A stretch of 64,000 nucleotides of DNA from Lysinibacillus irui (GCF_028877475.1 NZ_CP113527.1:1853501-1917500), one strand, 5' to 3'; counted from the stretch's first letter, positions 33,492 through 41,640 are shown. The notes: generated by a model not told the origin, from the sequence alone. Numbers and translations: made by a program.

Positions 33492-34445
33492 TTGAGAAAA
33501 TATTTACTTTTATTACTCATGAGTACTTTATTCATGGCACCTGTTGCCTACGCCCATACGATGGATAAAAGTACACTATTTACAGACGTGCCTGAAACAG
33601 CAGAAAATATTCAGGACATTATGGTATTACATAGTATTGGGCTACTTGGGTACAATGGCAAAGATATGGCCTTAAACCCAACAGACAACTTATCACGCAA
33701 GGATTTTGCAGGCTGGGTAGGTGGCTTCTTTGGATTAGAGGGAGCAACAGTGGATGAGCTGGCACAAGCAGCACAACAAGAGGATTACGTGTCTTCGTTA
33801 GAAGGAGACATTACGTACAAGGAAATCAATACAGCACTTTTTCATCATAAATTAGAGCTAGCAAATCCTGATGCAACGATGACGAAAGATGAGTACATTG
33901 CGTTTTTAACAGAGCATCTTACATTTGACATGGGTGGGCATACGCTCATTCAAATGGGCGGCTTTGCAGAAGGTCCAACTGGTACCATTGAAGATGTCGT
34001 AACAGGGGACGAAACTGGGATCACGATTGACGGTAAAACATATATGCTGTCAGGACATCCTCGTATCTATGCTGATTCAACAGATGCCAAAAGCTGGGTA
34101 GGTCAGCAACTTGAACGCTCTATCTTTACAACAGCTGGCGATCACCATCATGGTCACGACGGTGGACAGGAGGAAGGGCATGGTGAGCATGCGGATGGTC
34201 ACGGAGACAGCCAAGAGCACGAAGCAGCCCCAACCAATACAGCCACACTTCAATATGTGCAAATCAGCTCCTCACAAGTAGCAAATGAAGACGCAAAAGA
34301 AGTAAAGTCAGCAGACGCAACACCAAGGGAACAACAAACTGCTACAGATGACACAACATCCAACGCAAGCACGATGTGGATGGTTGCGATCCTAGTAGTC
34401 ATAGCAGCCATTTTTGCCTTTGTTTTTGTAAAGCGAAAAAAATAA
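33492..34445 (+). CDS. SLH-like surface protein with His-rich loop and C-terminal anchor
   Basis: A 317-residue protein. The start is TTG at 33492, eight bases after GAAGGTGG, giving the signal peptide MRKYLLLLLMSTLFMAPVAYA. Next come one or two SLH-like segments (LFTDVPETAENIQDIMVLHSIGLLGYNG...LSRKDFAGWVGGFFGL). Residues about 217-245 are very rich in His, Asp and Glu (DHHHGHDGGQEEGHGEHADG), likely a metal-binding loop. The last 25 residues are a membrane helix and KRKK tail. It therefore probably spans the envelope with the His loop outside. A role in metal handling is inferred only. Confidence 0.75.
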   Translation: MRKYLLLLLMSTLFMAPVAYAHTMDKSTLFTDVPETAENIQDIMVLHSIGLLGYNGKDMALNPTDNLSRKDFAGWVGGFFGLEGATVDELAQAAQQEDYVSSLEGDITYKEINTALFHHKLELANPDATMTKDEYIAFLTEHLTFDMGGHTLIQMGGFAEGPTGTIEDVVTGDETGITIDGKTYMLSGHPRIYADSTDAKSWVGQQLERSIFTTAGDHHHGHDGGQEEGHGEHADGHGDSQEHEAAPTNTATLQYVQISSSQVANEDAKEVKSADATPREQQTATDDTTSNASTMWMVAILVVIAAIFAFVFVKRKK

Positions 34446-34458
34446 AATAATTTCATGC

Positions 34459-34500
34459 AACCAGCAATGATCTGAAAAAGGATCATTGTTGGTTTTTTTA
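34459..34500 (+). terminator. Intrinsic terminator
   Basis: AACCAGCAATGATC / GATCATTGTTGGTT with an 8-base loop followed by TTTTT. Confidence 0.92.
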
Positions 34501-34655
34501 TAGAGACCTTCTAAACACACACCCATTCATAAAATCTTCAAACATTTCACTGTAAACTCATGCATATTCCAGCAATTTTACTCAAAATTGAATAACCTTA
34601 AGCCTGTTCGGTATATAAATAGGGTACGATCATTTTTTTGTTGAGGAGTGTGTAA

Positions 34656-36212
34656 ATGGCAGTACTTGTGGTGAAGCGGAGTATTATGCATCGTTATCAA
34701 AGTATCGGGCAGGCCATTGAAGAGGCTGCGCCGGGGGATATGATTGAAATACGGGATGGTATTTATGAGGAGAGCTTGGATATTGGCAAGCGCCTGACGC
34801 TATATGGGGTTGGCAATGTGACGATCAAGGGTGGCGTGTTTATTCGCTATCAAACCCATGTGGATATGCGAAATTTAAGGTTTCGACAAGGCCAGGGGCT
34901 GTATGTGAAGGGTGATGTACAGCTAGAAAACTGTATTATTGAGGAGCAGTTAATTCGGACACAGATTATGGTGAGCTATGGTAGTTTATTGATGAAAAAT
35001 TGTGCTGTTCTTGCTACACCGCTTAATCATTTCGGTTTGCGTGTGGCGAATGGTTCAAGTGTTATTCTTGTTGACACGACCTTTGAGCATCATGTGAAGG
35101 CACAGGTGATTGCGCAAAACTGTGAGCTTACCTTGGCTAATTGTATGTTGCTAGAAGGGAAGAAGCATGGAATTTTTGCGATTCGACATGTCAAGATGAC
35201 GTTGGAGGATTGTGAAATTCATGGGCATGAAAAGGCACAACTGATTGCAGCGTCTAGTGAGATTTCGATGACCAATTGCCTCGTTCATCAGGGGCAGGGG
35301 GTAGGTGTTCAACTATTTGATAGCACGACTTTTAGGATGGATGGCTGTGAAATTAAGGAACACCTCGACTCGAACATGGTCGTACACCGCAGTGAGTTAA
35401 TGGTATCTGATTCAATATTTTCAGACGGTCAAGGTCATGGGGTTTTTCTTGGCGAGAAGACGGAAGCTAAGTTTTATGATTGCCAATTTTCTAGACATGT
35501 GAAGGCACAGGTTTTCATCGAAAATAGTAAGGTGGAGCTTCGCAAATGTCAGGTGAGAAATGGTATGGCTGTTGGTGTCACAATTGTGGACGAAGCGGAT
35601 GTTTCGATGGTTGAATGTCAAATTCAAAACCATCAGCAATTTCATATTATTGTCGATGCCAGTGGACTTCAGCTCCAGCAATCCACTATTCAATTTGGTC
35701 AATCGGGTGGCATCTATGGTAATGACCATGCCAAAATTATGATGCAGCATACCATCATTCGAGAGCTGACAAGTCACCATGTCTACATTAATAATGCTCG
35801 TTTGTTTACACAGCATTGCACGTTTGAACAAATGATAGGAAATGGGATTACTTGCATTGATGCTATTTTCGAAGTAGCAAACAGCTATTTTAAAGATGGT
35901 CAAGAAAGTCCCTATGCTATGATTTGGTCGGATCAATCGATGGGGCGTATTGAACATTGTACGGTGGATGGGGCAGCTCGTCCGTTTTTAGCCTTGTCCA
36001 ATAAATCATTAATGGAGATGCGCCATACAGATATTAGTACCGTTAAAGCACCAGCTGTAGTACAGGAGAATAGTCAAATATTTATTCAAGGGCATGTGCA
36101 TTGCGCGTCATGGCAGAAGGATACAGCATCCAAGGTCACTCGTATTGAGAGCATGTCGTTAAATGGGGAGATGAAAGAAATACTGAAACATGATATTAAG
36201 AAAATAATTTAA
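34656..36212 (+). CDS. Right-handed parallel beta-helix protein
   Basis: A 518-residue protein with no signal peptide. The N-terminus RYQSIGQAIEEAAPGDMIEIRDGIYEESLDIGKRLTLYG is the classic cap of pectate-lyase-like solenoids. After it, a unit of about 46 residues repeats many times, with a core like H-x-KAQV-x-A-x-N-C-x-L-x-L-x-N-C-x-L-x-x-G-x-x-x-G-I (for example HVKAQVIAQNCELTLANCML and HVKAQVFIENSKVELRKCQV). Cysteines recur on one face. No catalytic Asp cluster of known glycosidases stands out. It may be a structural or carbohydrate-recognising protein of the spore or cytosol. The gene is monocistronic. Confidence 0.85.
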   Translation: MAVLVVKRSIMHRYQSIGQAIEEAAPGDMIEIRDGIYEESLDIGKRLTLYGVGNVTIKGGVFIRYQTHVDMRNLRFRQGQGLYVKGDVQLENCIIEEQLIRTQIMVSYGSLLMKNCAVLATPLNHFGLRVANGSSVILVDTTFEHHVKAQVIAQNCELTLANCMLLEGKKHGIFAIRHVKMTLEDCEIHGHEKAQLIAASSEISMTNCLVHQGQGVGVQLFDSTTFRMDGCEIKEHLDSNMVVHRSELMVSDSIFSDGQGHGVFLGEKTEAKFYDCQFSRHVKAQVFIENSKVELRKCQVRNGMAVGVTIVDEADVSMVECQIQNHQQFHIIVDASGLQLQQSTIQFGQSGGIYGNDHAKIMMQHTIIRELTSHHVYINNARLFTQHCTFEQMIGNGITCIDAIFEVANSYFKDGQESPYAMIWSDQSMGRIEHCTVDGAARPFLALSNKSLMEMRHTDISTVKAPAVVQENSQIFIQGHVHCASWQKDTASKVTRIESMSLNGEMKEILKHDIKKII

Positions 36213-36234
36213 AAGCCGATTATACACATAAGAT

Positions 36235-36267
36235 AAGTAGTTTCAATTTTGAAATTACTTTTTTTAT
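36235..36267 (+). terminator. Intrinsic terminator
   Basis: AAGTAGTTTCAA / TTGAAATTACTT hairpin (one mismatch) overlapping a run of seven T. Confidence 0.75.
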
Positions 36268-36668
36268 GCATAAATGAGTATAAGTTTCATTCTCACAAAA
36301 AGTGGGTATAGGAATATGTTTGCGCAATTATATCTCCTTTTAAATTTACTAAATAGTGCTAAGATTCGACAAAATGACAGTTTGTTTTTATAATGGTATA
36401 GATGTCTTTACAGCAGTTAAGGCAATCTTTTGAAATATCATTCGAAAAATGCTACAGTCCCGTATGTAAGTTATGAATAAAATAATAAAATTTTTATTAA
36501 ATGTAAAAAAATTATTAAGTAATGATGGAGAATAGATTGATTATTTTCCCTGGATTAGCCTATAATTAGTAAAAATGGTTCATAGGTTAAGATAATAATA
36601 CGTTAATTGCGAAATGTGTGTCATAATTTTACAATAATAAATTGAGAGAGATATTGGGGTGAGATGAG
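36268..36668. other. AT-rich gap without a gene, with one Spo0A-box-like site
   Basis: I see no coding sequence in this 400-base stretch. It contains TTCGACAA at 36365-36372, the reverse complement of the Spo0A box TTGTCGAA, and long A/T runs (36480-36520). It presumably holds the promoter of the small gene at 36669. Confidence 0.35.
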
Positions 36669-36860
36669 ATGTTTGGGCTGACAAAAGAAGAAATTATGTT
36701 ACTGTTAGAGGAGATTGAATTAGCAGAAAAGCAAAAAAATGTGATTGCTGATATCTTACATCTAAACAATATGCGAATCGAACAACAACTGGTATTAATG
36801 ATTCAATTAATTATAGAAGAGCGCGAACGAACTATTTCCAACAATACATATCTAAATTAA
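36669..36860 (+). CDS. Small hypothetical protein
   Basis: A 63-residue, mainly helical, acidic protein (LTKEEIMLLLEEIELAEKQKN and RIEQQLVLMIQLIIEERER are amphipathic helices). The ATG at 36669 follows GGGGTGAG. A strong terminator stands 12 bases after the stop and a long AT-rich gap precedes it, so it is its own transcript. No family recognised. It could form a helical hairpin or dimer. A Spo0A-box-like site lies 300 bases upstream, but a link is not shown. Confidence 0.7.
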   Translation: MFGLTKEEIMLLLEEIELAEKQKNVIADILHLNNMRIEQQLVLMIQLIIEERERTISNNTYLN

Positions 36861-36872
36861 ATAATGTGTAAA

Positions 36873-36907
36873 AACACAAGTGCCACGTAAGACACTTGTG
36901 TTTTTTT
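36873..36907. terminator. Intrinsic terminator, likely bidirectional
   Basis: AACACAAGTG / CACTTGTGTT with a 10-base loop followed by a T-run on +, and preceded by A-rich sequence that could serve the minus-strand acetyltransferase gene. Confidence 0.9.
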
Positions 36908-36910
36908 ATT

Positions 36911-37345
36911 TTATAATTTTTTCGTGAAGCAAATGATACGATTAGCTTCCGTAAAGCCTAGCTGCAGATGGACCTGTAAACTTTCTTCGTTGTGCATTTC
37001 ACAGTCGCTGGCAAATTCTAAACAGCCTTTCTCCTTGGCCCACTGTTCACAACGTTCGACCAGTTGTCTTGCATAGCCTTGCTGTCGATACCCCTCCTTA
37101 ACGAAAAGTCCTTCAAGATAGCCAACTGGACTAGAATCGGTACCCTCTACATAATCCGTTCGTAATTGACATTGGGCAAATCCAATTGCGTTGTCATGGT
37201 CGTATGCGAGAAAAATAGCTGCGCTATCTTCCGTTAGTAGCTTTTCCATTTCTTCTGTAAATTCCTCGATCGTATGATTCGGCCAAAGCAATAAGGCCAA
37301 TGTAGCTGCTGCTAGCGCGTCCTGTTGTTTCGCTTGTTGTATCAT
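36911..37345 (-). CDS. AAC(6')-I-type aminoglycoside N-acetyltransferase (GNAT)
   Basis: A 144-residue GNAT enzyme. The motifs LLLWPNHTIEEFTEEM, TDYVEGTDSSPVGYLEGLFVKEGYRQQGYARQLVERCEQWAKEKGC, EFASDCEMHNEESLQVHLQLGFTEANRIICFTKKL follow the AAC(6')-I pattern (for example the chromosomal AAC(6')-Ic group: L-W-P-D-H, Y-V-N-G-T, SPV-x-x-LEG-x-FV, EFASD, GF-E-x-x-R). Acetyl-CoA binds at the YRQQGYA loop. Chromosomal enzymes of this type acetylate the 6'-amino group of aminoglycosides; whether this one gives resistance depends on expression. The gene is divergent from a methyltransferase. Confidence 0.88.
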   Translation of the reverse strand: MIQQAKQQDALAAATLALLLWPNHTIEEFTEEMEKLLTEDSAAIFLAYDHDNAIGFAQCQLRTDYVEGTDSSPVGYLEGLFVKEGYRQQGYARQLVERCEQWAKEKGCLEFASDCEMHNEESLQVHLQLGFTEANRIICFTKKL

Positions 37346-37473
37346 CTGGAACCTCTCCTTGTTGTTTTATGGTAAAAAATGAAACGAAATGAATTTTAGC
37401 ACGTACAAAGTAATAAGAGCTCTTGATGTTATGCTTATTGTAACATCAGGATCTACAGAGGGGGTACCTATGA

Positions 37474-38070
37474 ATGTCACTCTTACAAAGGTTGATTGAA
37501 CAGGCGAAAACACCAAATGGATGGATCGGCTCCTGGATGCTACGGATTATGAATATCACGCATCGAGGTATGAATGCATGGTTTATTAGACAAGGGGCTA
37601 TTAATGATGGAGATCGTGTGTTGGATATAGGGTGTGGTGGAGGAAAAACACTCCAAATTTTATCAAAATTGAATCCAAATGGTATAATCTATGGTATCGA
37701 TATCTCCTCACAAGCCGTAAAGGAATCGATTAAAATGAATGAAGCACAAGTCAAAAATGGCACGGTTATTGTCAAGGAGGCAAGTGTATCGAGTATTCCA
37801 TACGAGGACCAATTTTTTGATGCCATCACTGCCTTTCAAACACATTATTTTTGGCCATCGTTAGAGCAGGACGTTACGGAAGTATGGCGTGTGCTAAAAA
37901 GCGGAGGGAAATTGATTATCATCGCAGAGCTTTACAAAATGAACTACCATATGGAAGCTTATCAAACACCAGCTACCATGAAGGAATTATTAGAACGTAC
38001 CGGTTTTCAAACAGTCTATGTTACGGAAAAATCGAGTAAAGGATGGCTCTGTATTACAGCCATTAAGTAA
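37474..38070 (+). CDS. Class I SAM-dependent methyltransferase
   Basis: A 198-residue enzyme. The SAM-binding glycine loop is VLDIGCGGGKTLQIL (motif I), the acidic residue that contacts the ribose is in IYGIDISSQAV, and motif IV/post-I are seen in FFDAITAFQTHYFWPSLEQDVTEVWRVLKSGGKLIII. The ATG at 37474 follows GGGGGT; an overlapping ATG at 37470 opens only a nine-codon frame. Small-molecule methylation is probable; the substrate is unknown. It ends 28 bases before the tag gene and may be cotranscribed with it. Confidence 0.88.
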   Translation: MSLLQRLIEQAKTPNGWIGSWMLRIMNITHRGMNAWFIRQGAINDGDRVLDIGCGGGKTLQILSKLNPNGIIYGIDISSQAVKESIKMNEAQVKNGTVIVKEASVSSIPYEDQFFDAITAFQTHYFWPSLEQDVTEVWRVLKSGGKLIIIAELYKMNYHMEAYQTPATMKELLERTGFQTVYVTEKSSKGWLCITAIK

Positions 38071-38098
38071 TCTATACATAAAAATGGAGGATCAAAAA

Positions 38099-38674
38099 AT
38101 GAAAAGATGTGATTGGGTCAAGCTTGATGAGCCGTTGTATGTGGAATACCATGACAAGGAATGGGGTGTACCAGTCTATGATGATCGGCATTTATTTGAG
38201 ATGCTTTGTTTAGAGGGGGCACAGGCAGGGCTAAGCTGGTGGACAATTTTACAAAAGCGTGAAGGCTACCGCGAGGCGTTTGATGGATTTGATGTGGAAA
38301 AAATTATCCTTTATACAGAGGACAAGCTGCAGGACTTACAGCAAGATACGCGAATTGTGCGCAATAAATTAAAAATAGCGAGCGTTGTAACGAATGCCAA
38401 GGCATATTTGCAAATTCAAGAAAAACATGGTTCATTCTCTAATTATATTTGGGGATTTGTTGATCATAAGCCCCTCATCAATGAATGGGCTTCTATTTCA
38501 GAAGTCCCCGTGACGACAGATAGTAGTGATCGTATGAGCAAGCAATTGAAGAAGGATGGCTTCAAATTTGTTGGTAGTACCATTTGTTATTCCTTTATGC
38601 AGGCAGTGGGTATGGTGAATGATCATATAATGGATTGCTGCTGCCGACAACAGGAGTTAGCACATGACAATTGA
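38099..38674 (+). CDS. tag: DNA-3-methyladenine glycosylase I
   Basis: A 191-residue base-excision enzyme. The family start RCDWVKLDEPLYVEYHDKEWGVPVYDDRHLFEMLCLEGAQAGLSWWTILQKREGYREAF is nearly the textbook Tag pattern, with the Cys/His zinc ligands CDW and the later H-x-x-x-C at NDHIMDCCCR. The Glu in LEGAQAGLSW sits in the base pocket. The ATG at 38099 follows ATGGAGGATC; earlier in-frame Met codons overlap the methyltransferase gene. The stop overlaps the next gene by 11 bases. It excises 3-methyladenine from alkylated DNA. Confidence 0.95.
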   Translation: MKRCDWVKLDEPLYVEYHDKEWGVPVYDDRHLFEMLCLEGAQAGLSWWTILQKREGYREAFDGFDVEKIILYTEDKLQDLQQDTRIVRNKLKIASVVTNAKAYLQIQEKHGSFSNYIWGFVDHKPLINEWASISEVPVTTDSSDRMSKQLKKDGFKFVGSTICYSFMQAVGMVNDHIMDCCCRQQELAHDN

Positions 38675-39347
38675 AGAAATTAGGGCTCAACTGGCAAGGC
38701 CCGCTACGGTTTTTCAAACGGGTGGCGTTCGACCTACACATCATTTGATGGAAAGCTGGATAGGGTATGTAGGTTGGTCTTTCCCAGAGGAGCAGCAACC
38801 ATCCGGCTATCAGCCACTTGCTACATTCTTTCTTCAAGACCTACCATATGTACCTACAGCACTCAAATCCTTTCAATTACTAACTATATTTGTCCATGAC
38901 CACGTATACGACCATTTAAATGAGGATGATCTTCGTCCTTATTTTGATATTAGAGCGTACACAACATTGGAAGGCTTGGTAAAACGTGAATGGCAGCATG
39001 ATCAACTACGAGCCTTCCCGCTAATGCCAAAGCTTATCACGAATGACTATCCACTATGGGATGGTGGGGGTATGCCTGCTCAATTGGAGGAGAAGATTTT
39101 GACCTTGGAGCAGGAAGGAACGCTGGATTATTTTGATGATATCGTTGAAGAACTGTATCCGCTTCATAAAATCGGTGGCTACCCAACCTTTTGCCAAAGT
39201 GGCATTGATTTTGGAGAGGGTTCTCCATTTGTCCTTCAAATTGCCTCAGATGCCAAGGCACAGCTGAACATTGTGGATAACGGCAATTTTTATTTTTTCT
39301 ATCATGAAACAACAAGGTCTTGGCACGTTTATTGCGATTTCTACTAA
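38664..39347 (+). CDS. DUF1963 (YwqG-like) protein
   Basis: A 227-residue soluble protein overlapping tag by 11 bases. Motifs recognised are YVGWSFPEEQQPSGYQPLATFFLQDLPYVP near residue 34 and, at the end, HKIGGYPTFCQSGIDFGEGSPFVLQIASD with NGNFYFFYHETTRSWHVYCDFY, which resemble the DUF1963 core in which a HKIGGyP loop and a terminal F-x-F strand are conserved. Function is unknown. The coupling to a DNA repair gene is probably only operon packing. Confidence 0.75.
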   Translation: MTIEEIRAQLARPATVFQTGGVRPTHHLMESWIGYVGWSFPEEQQPSGYQPLATFFLQDLPYVPTALKSFQLLTIFVHDHVYDHLNEDDLRPYFDIRAYTTLEGLVKREWQHDQLRAFPLMPKLITNDYPLWDGGGMPAQLEEKILTLEQEGTLDYFDDIVEELYPLHKIGGYPTFCQSGIDFGEGSPFVLQIASDAKAQLNIVDNGNFYFFYHETTRSWHVYCDFY

Positions 39348-39350
39348 AAG

Positions 39351-39623
39351 TTAGGGTCTCACTCTTTCTTGAATTGTAAAATTGATTAGTTGATAAATAA
39401 CATCTAACCCGAGATAAGCACCTGTGATGAGGAAAATGGGGTGTAAGAAAACAGCGTGAATTGTTGTCATAAAGACCGCATCCTCAAGAATAATTTGCGT
39501 AATAGAGGTAGCGGCAATAACCGCTAAAATGTTGAGAGAATGGTGAAAGCTAGTCCATTTTTGCTGAAGATAAACCATGAAGCATGGTATTACAATAAGG
39601 ACAGCCAGCATGGAGATGGTCAT
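39351..39623 (-). CDS. Small hypothetical membrane protein
   Basis: A 90-residue protein with about three hydrophobic helices (MTISMLAVLIVIPCFMVYL, LNILAVIAATSITQIIL, FLHPIFLITGAYLGLDVIYQ). The ATG at 39623 lies four bases after AAGGA; a longer upstream reading lacks a site. It ends four bases from the DUF1963 stop on the other strand. No family is recognised with confidence. Confidence 0.7.
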   Translation of the reverse strand: MTISMLAVLIVIPCFMVYLQQKWTSFHHSLNILAVIAATSITQIILEDAVFMTTIHAVFLHPIFLITGAYLGLDVIYQLINFTIQERVRP

Positions 39624-39700
39624 CCTATCACATCCTTTTCTTGTAGGTTGCCCTTGTTTGCTTGTGCATAAACAAAAGATCACGTTAGGAGGGAAAAGCG

Positions 39701-39901
39701 TTGAGGTGGCAAGATGGAGGGGTGAAAAGAGTAAAGAGGGTGAAAAAAGTGGAGCATAAAACGGTCGTTAAAAATGGTATTGGCTTTGGTTCGGTTTTGG
39801 CGATTACGATTTCATGGAGTGTCAATCATTCTATTATTTGGGCAATCATCCATGGCTGCTTTAGCTGGTTGTATGTCATTTATTATGCCATTATTCGCTA
39901 A
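39701..39901 (+). CDS. Small membrane protein conserved in Bacillaceae
   Basis: A 66-residue protein with a basic N-terminus (VKRVKRVKKVEHKTVVKNG) and two hydrophobic helices, GFGSVLAITISWSVNHSIIWAIIHG and SWLYVIYYAIIR. The start is TTG at 39701, eight bases after AGGAGG. The GIGFGS-ALAITISWSVN-S-WAI-HG pattern is familiar from short uncharacterised membrane proteins of Bacillus. It is divergent from the previous membrane protein gene. Function unknown. Confidence 0.8.
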   Translation: MRWQDGGVKRVKRVKKVEHKTVVKNGIGFGSVLAITISWSVNHSIIWAIIHGCFSWLYVIYYAIIR

Positions 39902-40055
39902 GCTTGCATGTCAAACTATCAACTTGTTTGAATAAAAATAACTTTGGGTACATAAAAACTAACCAATCATAAATGATGATTAGTTCGCATAAATAACAAA
40001 GTGCTCTTTTTCCAAAGAACAAACAGATCGGTATGAACGAAGAAAGGTTGATAGA

Positions 40056-40355
40056 ATGACACATCAAGTAACGGCTTTAAGTAATGTTAATGGGAAAGCT
40101 ACAGGAGTAGAAAGTATTTTACAAAATGTAGCCTTTATTTTATCGACGTTTACGATCCCTTGTCCGCTTCGAGAATATGTGACAAGGTCTGATATTCGTA
40201 AACCCTTCCAACGTATGAAGAAAATAAACACAAAACGCCTCATAGAATGTATCCAACGATTTGAGCCACGAGCTGTCGTAGTGGACGTTGATTATCTTGG
40301 CGATGTGAATATAGGGAAACTAGAGCCTATTGTTAAAGTGATTGTGAATGAATAA
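40056..40355 (+). CDS. Orphan gp25/GPW-like baseplate wedge protein
   Basis: A 99-residue soluble protein. The pattern VESILQNVAFILSTFTIPCPLREYV followed by KRLIECIQRFEPRAVVVDVDYLGDVNIGKLEPIVKVIVNE follows the gp25-like baseplate family, in which I-x-N-v-x-x-IL-T, c-PL-R, and I-x-x-yEPRa-v-x-V are the hallmarks (compare XkdS of PBSX-type elements). A ribosome binding site GAAAGG precedes ATG. No other tail, baseplate or capsid genes are near, so this is an orphan: a domesticated piece, a remnant, or part of a scattered contractile system. Confidence 0.6.
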   Translation: MTHQVTALSNVNGKATGVESILQNVAFILSTFTIPCPLREYVTRSDIRKPFQRMKKINTKRLIECIQRFEPRAVVVDVDYLGDVNIGKLEPIVKVIVNE

Positions 40356-40369
40356 AAATCAAAATCTAA

Positions 40370-40403
40370 TTCTGCCAGGTGCGATGACTAGAACCTGGCA
40401 GAA
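40370..40403. terminator. Strong hairpin between convergent genes
   Basis: Perfect 11-bp arms TTCTGCCAGGT / ACCTGGCAGAA with a 12-base loop. No clean T tract on +; T-rich sequence follows on the minus strand. Likely transcription end for one or both neighbours. Confidence 0.6.
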
Positions 40404-40463
40404 GATAAAATGTGCGAGTAGTTATACGATTTATAGTATATGAACTGGTATCAAAAGCTTCTA

Positions 40464-40928
40464 TTACGCAGGATTTGCGCTTCTAATCGCAACAATTTGT
40501 TGGCAATCAATAATGAGTGGGGACGCTGCAGCATTCTCTACCTCAAAGAACGTAGCACAGCAAGTTTTAGGATCTAAGCTAACGAAATAAACACCAGTGA
40601 AGCTACCCCCACCTGCTAAAATAACGTCAACAAAAGCGCCAGTAGATAAGCATCTTAATTGATGACAGATACAGCCTTTACAGCGGTGATCTTGCTCTTC
40701 TTCGCAACAACATTTCTCCTCTTTTTTACAAGGGCATTTATCTTCCTTATGTTCCCACTCACATTTACATTTCTCATGTTTTCGTTCCCACTTATGCTCA
40801 CACTTACATTTGTCCTGCTTTTCTTCACATTTCTTTTCTACATGACAATTGCATTTTACATTGTGTTCGCAGGATTTTTCTTTCTTTTTATTCCAATTCA
40901 TATAATGATTAAATCTACTATCTTGCAT
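40464..40928 (-). CDS. Cysteine-rich spore-coat-like protein
   Basis: A 154-residue protein with two parts. Residues 1-85 are very rich in Cys, Lys, Glu and His with repeats such as KCKCEHKWERKHEKCKCEWE and CPCKKEEKCCCEEE. Residues 86-154 are a compact beta domain (CLSTGAFVDVILAGGG, FTGVYFVSLDPKTCCATFFEVEN, PLIIDCQQIVAIRS) that resembles spore coat and exosporium proteins of the CotY/CotZ/ExsY group. Such proteins cross-link into the coat. The ATG at 40928 follows AGGGAG. Upstream on the same strand is copy C of a repeated element with a CATA-type motif, which would fit mother-cell expression. Metallothionein-like metal binding is an alternative. Confidence 0.7.
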   Translation of the reverse strand: MQDSRFNHYMNWNKKKEKSCEHNVKCNCHVEKKCEEKQDKCKCEHKWERKHEKCKCEWEHKEDKCPCKKEEKCCCEEEQDHRCKGCICHQLRCLSTGAFVDVILAGGGSFTGVYFVSLDPKTCCATFFEVENAAASPLIIDCQQIVAIRSANPA

Positions 40929-40956
40929 CTTTTAATCTCCCTTTTTGTTAGTTTTA

Positions 40957-41045
40957 GTAAGGGTAGCGCTAACCTTTACATTCATAATCTATGAAGTAAT
41001 AAACATTACACCTTAGTAATTTGCCCCCTGAAACAGATTAAAATT
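40957..41045 (-). repeat. Repeated element, copy C, upstream of the coat-like gene
   Basis: On the + strand it contains CTTTACA, then 40 bases later TAGTAATTTGCCCC, then AGATTAAAATT after seven more; copies A and B (42856, 45496) show the same blocks at the same spacing. Read on the minus strand it ends about 30 bases before the coat-like gene and carries CATAGATTA, matching the CATANNNTA -10 of SigK. Confidence 0.55.
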
Positions 41046-41163
41046 ATTTTTTGAAAAACAATGAGAGAACTAACTATTTAAATGAGTAATAAAAATAACA
41101 GCTTCAGGGCTACAATTTACTAGAATTCCGCCTTTTAATTTCGTGGAGAAATGGAGTGAATGA

Positions 41164-41547
41164 ATGAAGAGCTTACTTCAAATCTTCTGTTTATTTATAT
41201 GTCTGATGGTGGTAATCCCGTTTCTAATAGAAGAAAAGAAGCCTGTAACTTCAACCACGAGCCCCGTTAACTCATCTCCTTATGCAGTAGAATTTGGCGA
41301 AAAATTACAGGCTACTAATTTTACAAAAAAGGTGTTACAAGCAATACGAGAGGCTGGTTATTCTCCTGATAGTACAGTTGGTTATTTAATAGATTCTCCT
41401 GATCATCAAGTCATTACGATTCAATTACATGATGGGGAAGAGATTGATATCAGTACAGAGAGTGAAATTCAATCTATTATCGACGAGCTGGCTAAAAAGA
41501 ATAATTTGCATCTATTTATTGTCAATGTTGAGTTGCTAGAGAAATAA
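41164..41547 (+). CDS. Hypothetical secreted or membrane-anchored protein
   Basis: A 127-residue protein. Residues 1-22 are a hydrophobic signal or anchor (MKSLLQIFCLFICLMVVIPFLI), then a linker rich in Ser, Thr and Pro, and a domain of about 85 residues (FTKKVLQAIREAGYSPDSTVGYLIDSPDHQVITIQLHDGEEIDISTESEIQSIIDELAKKN) that looks alpha/beta. GGAG precedes the ATG. No family recognised. There is no cysteine for lipidation after the helix, so secretion or N-terminal anchoring is the likely fate. Confidence 0.65.
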   Translation: MKSLLQIFCLFICLMVVIPFLIEEKKPVTSTTSPVNSSPYAVEFGEKLQATNFTKKVLQAIREAGYSPDSTVGYLIDSPDHQVITIQLHDGEEIDISTESEIQSIIDELAKKNNLHLFIVNVELLEK

Positions 41548-41640
41548 GAATTAGGACGGTGTAGTTTGTCCAACCTCCTGTGAAGGTCAAAACCCTTTTA
41601 ACATATAATGGCGTGCTATAATGACAGGGAGGTGAGACAA

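Noticed and set aside
35421-35957. 178-codon minus-strand frame inside the beta-helix gene
   Set aside because: Mirrors the repeat structure of the real gene; no ribosome binding site.
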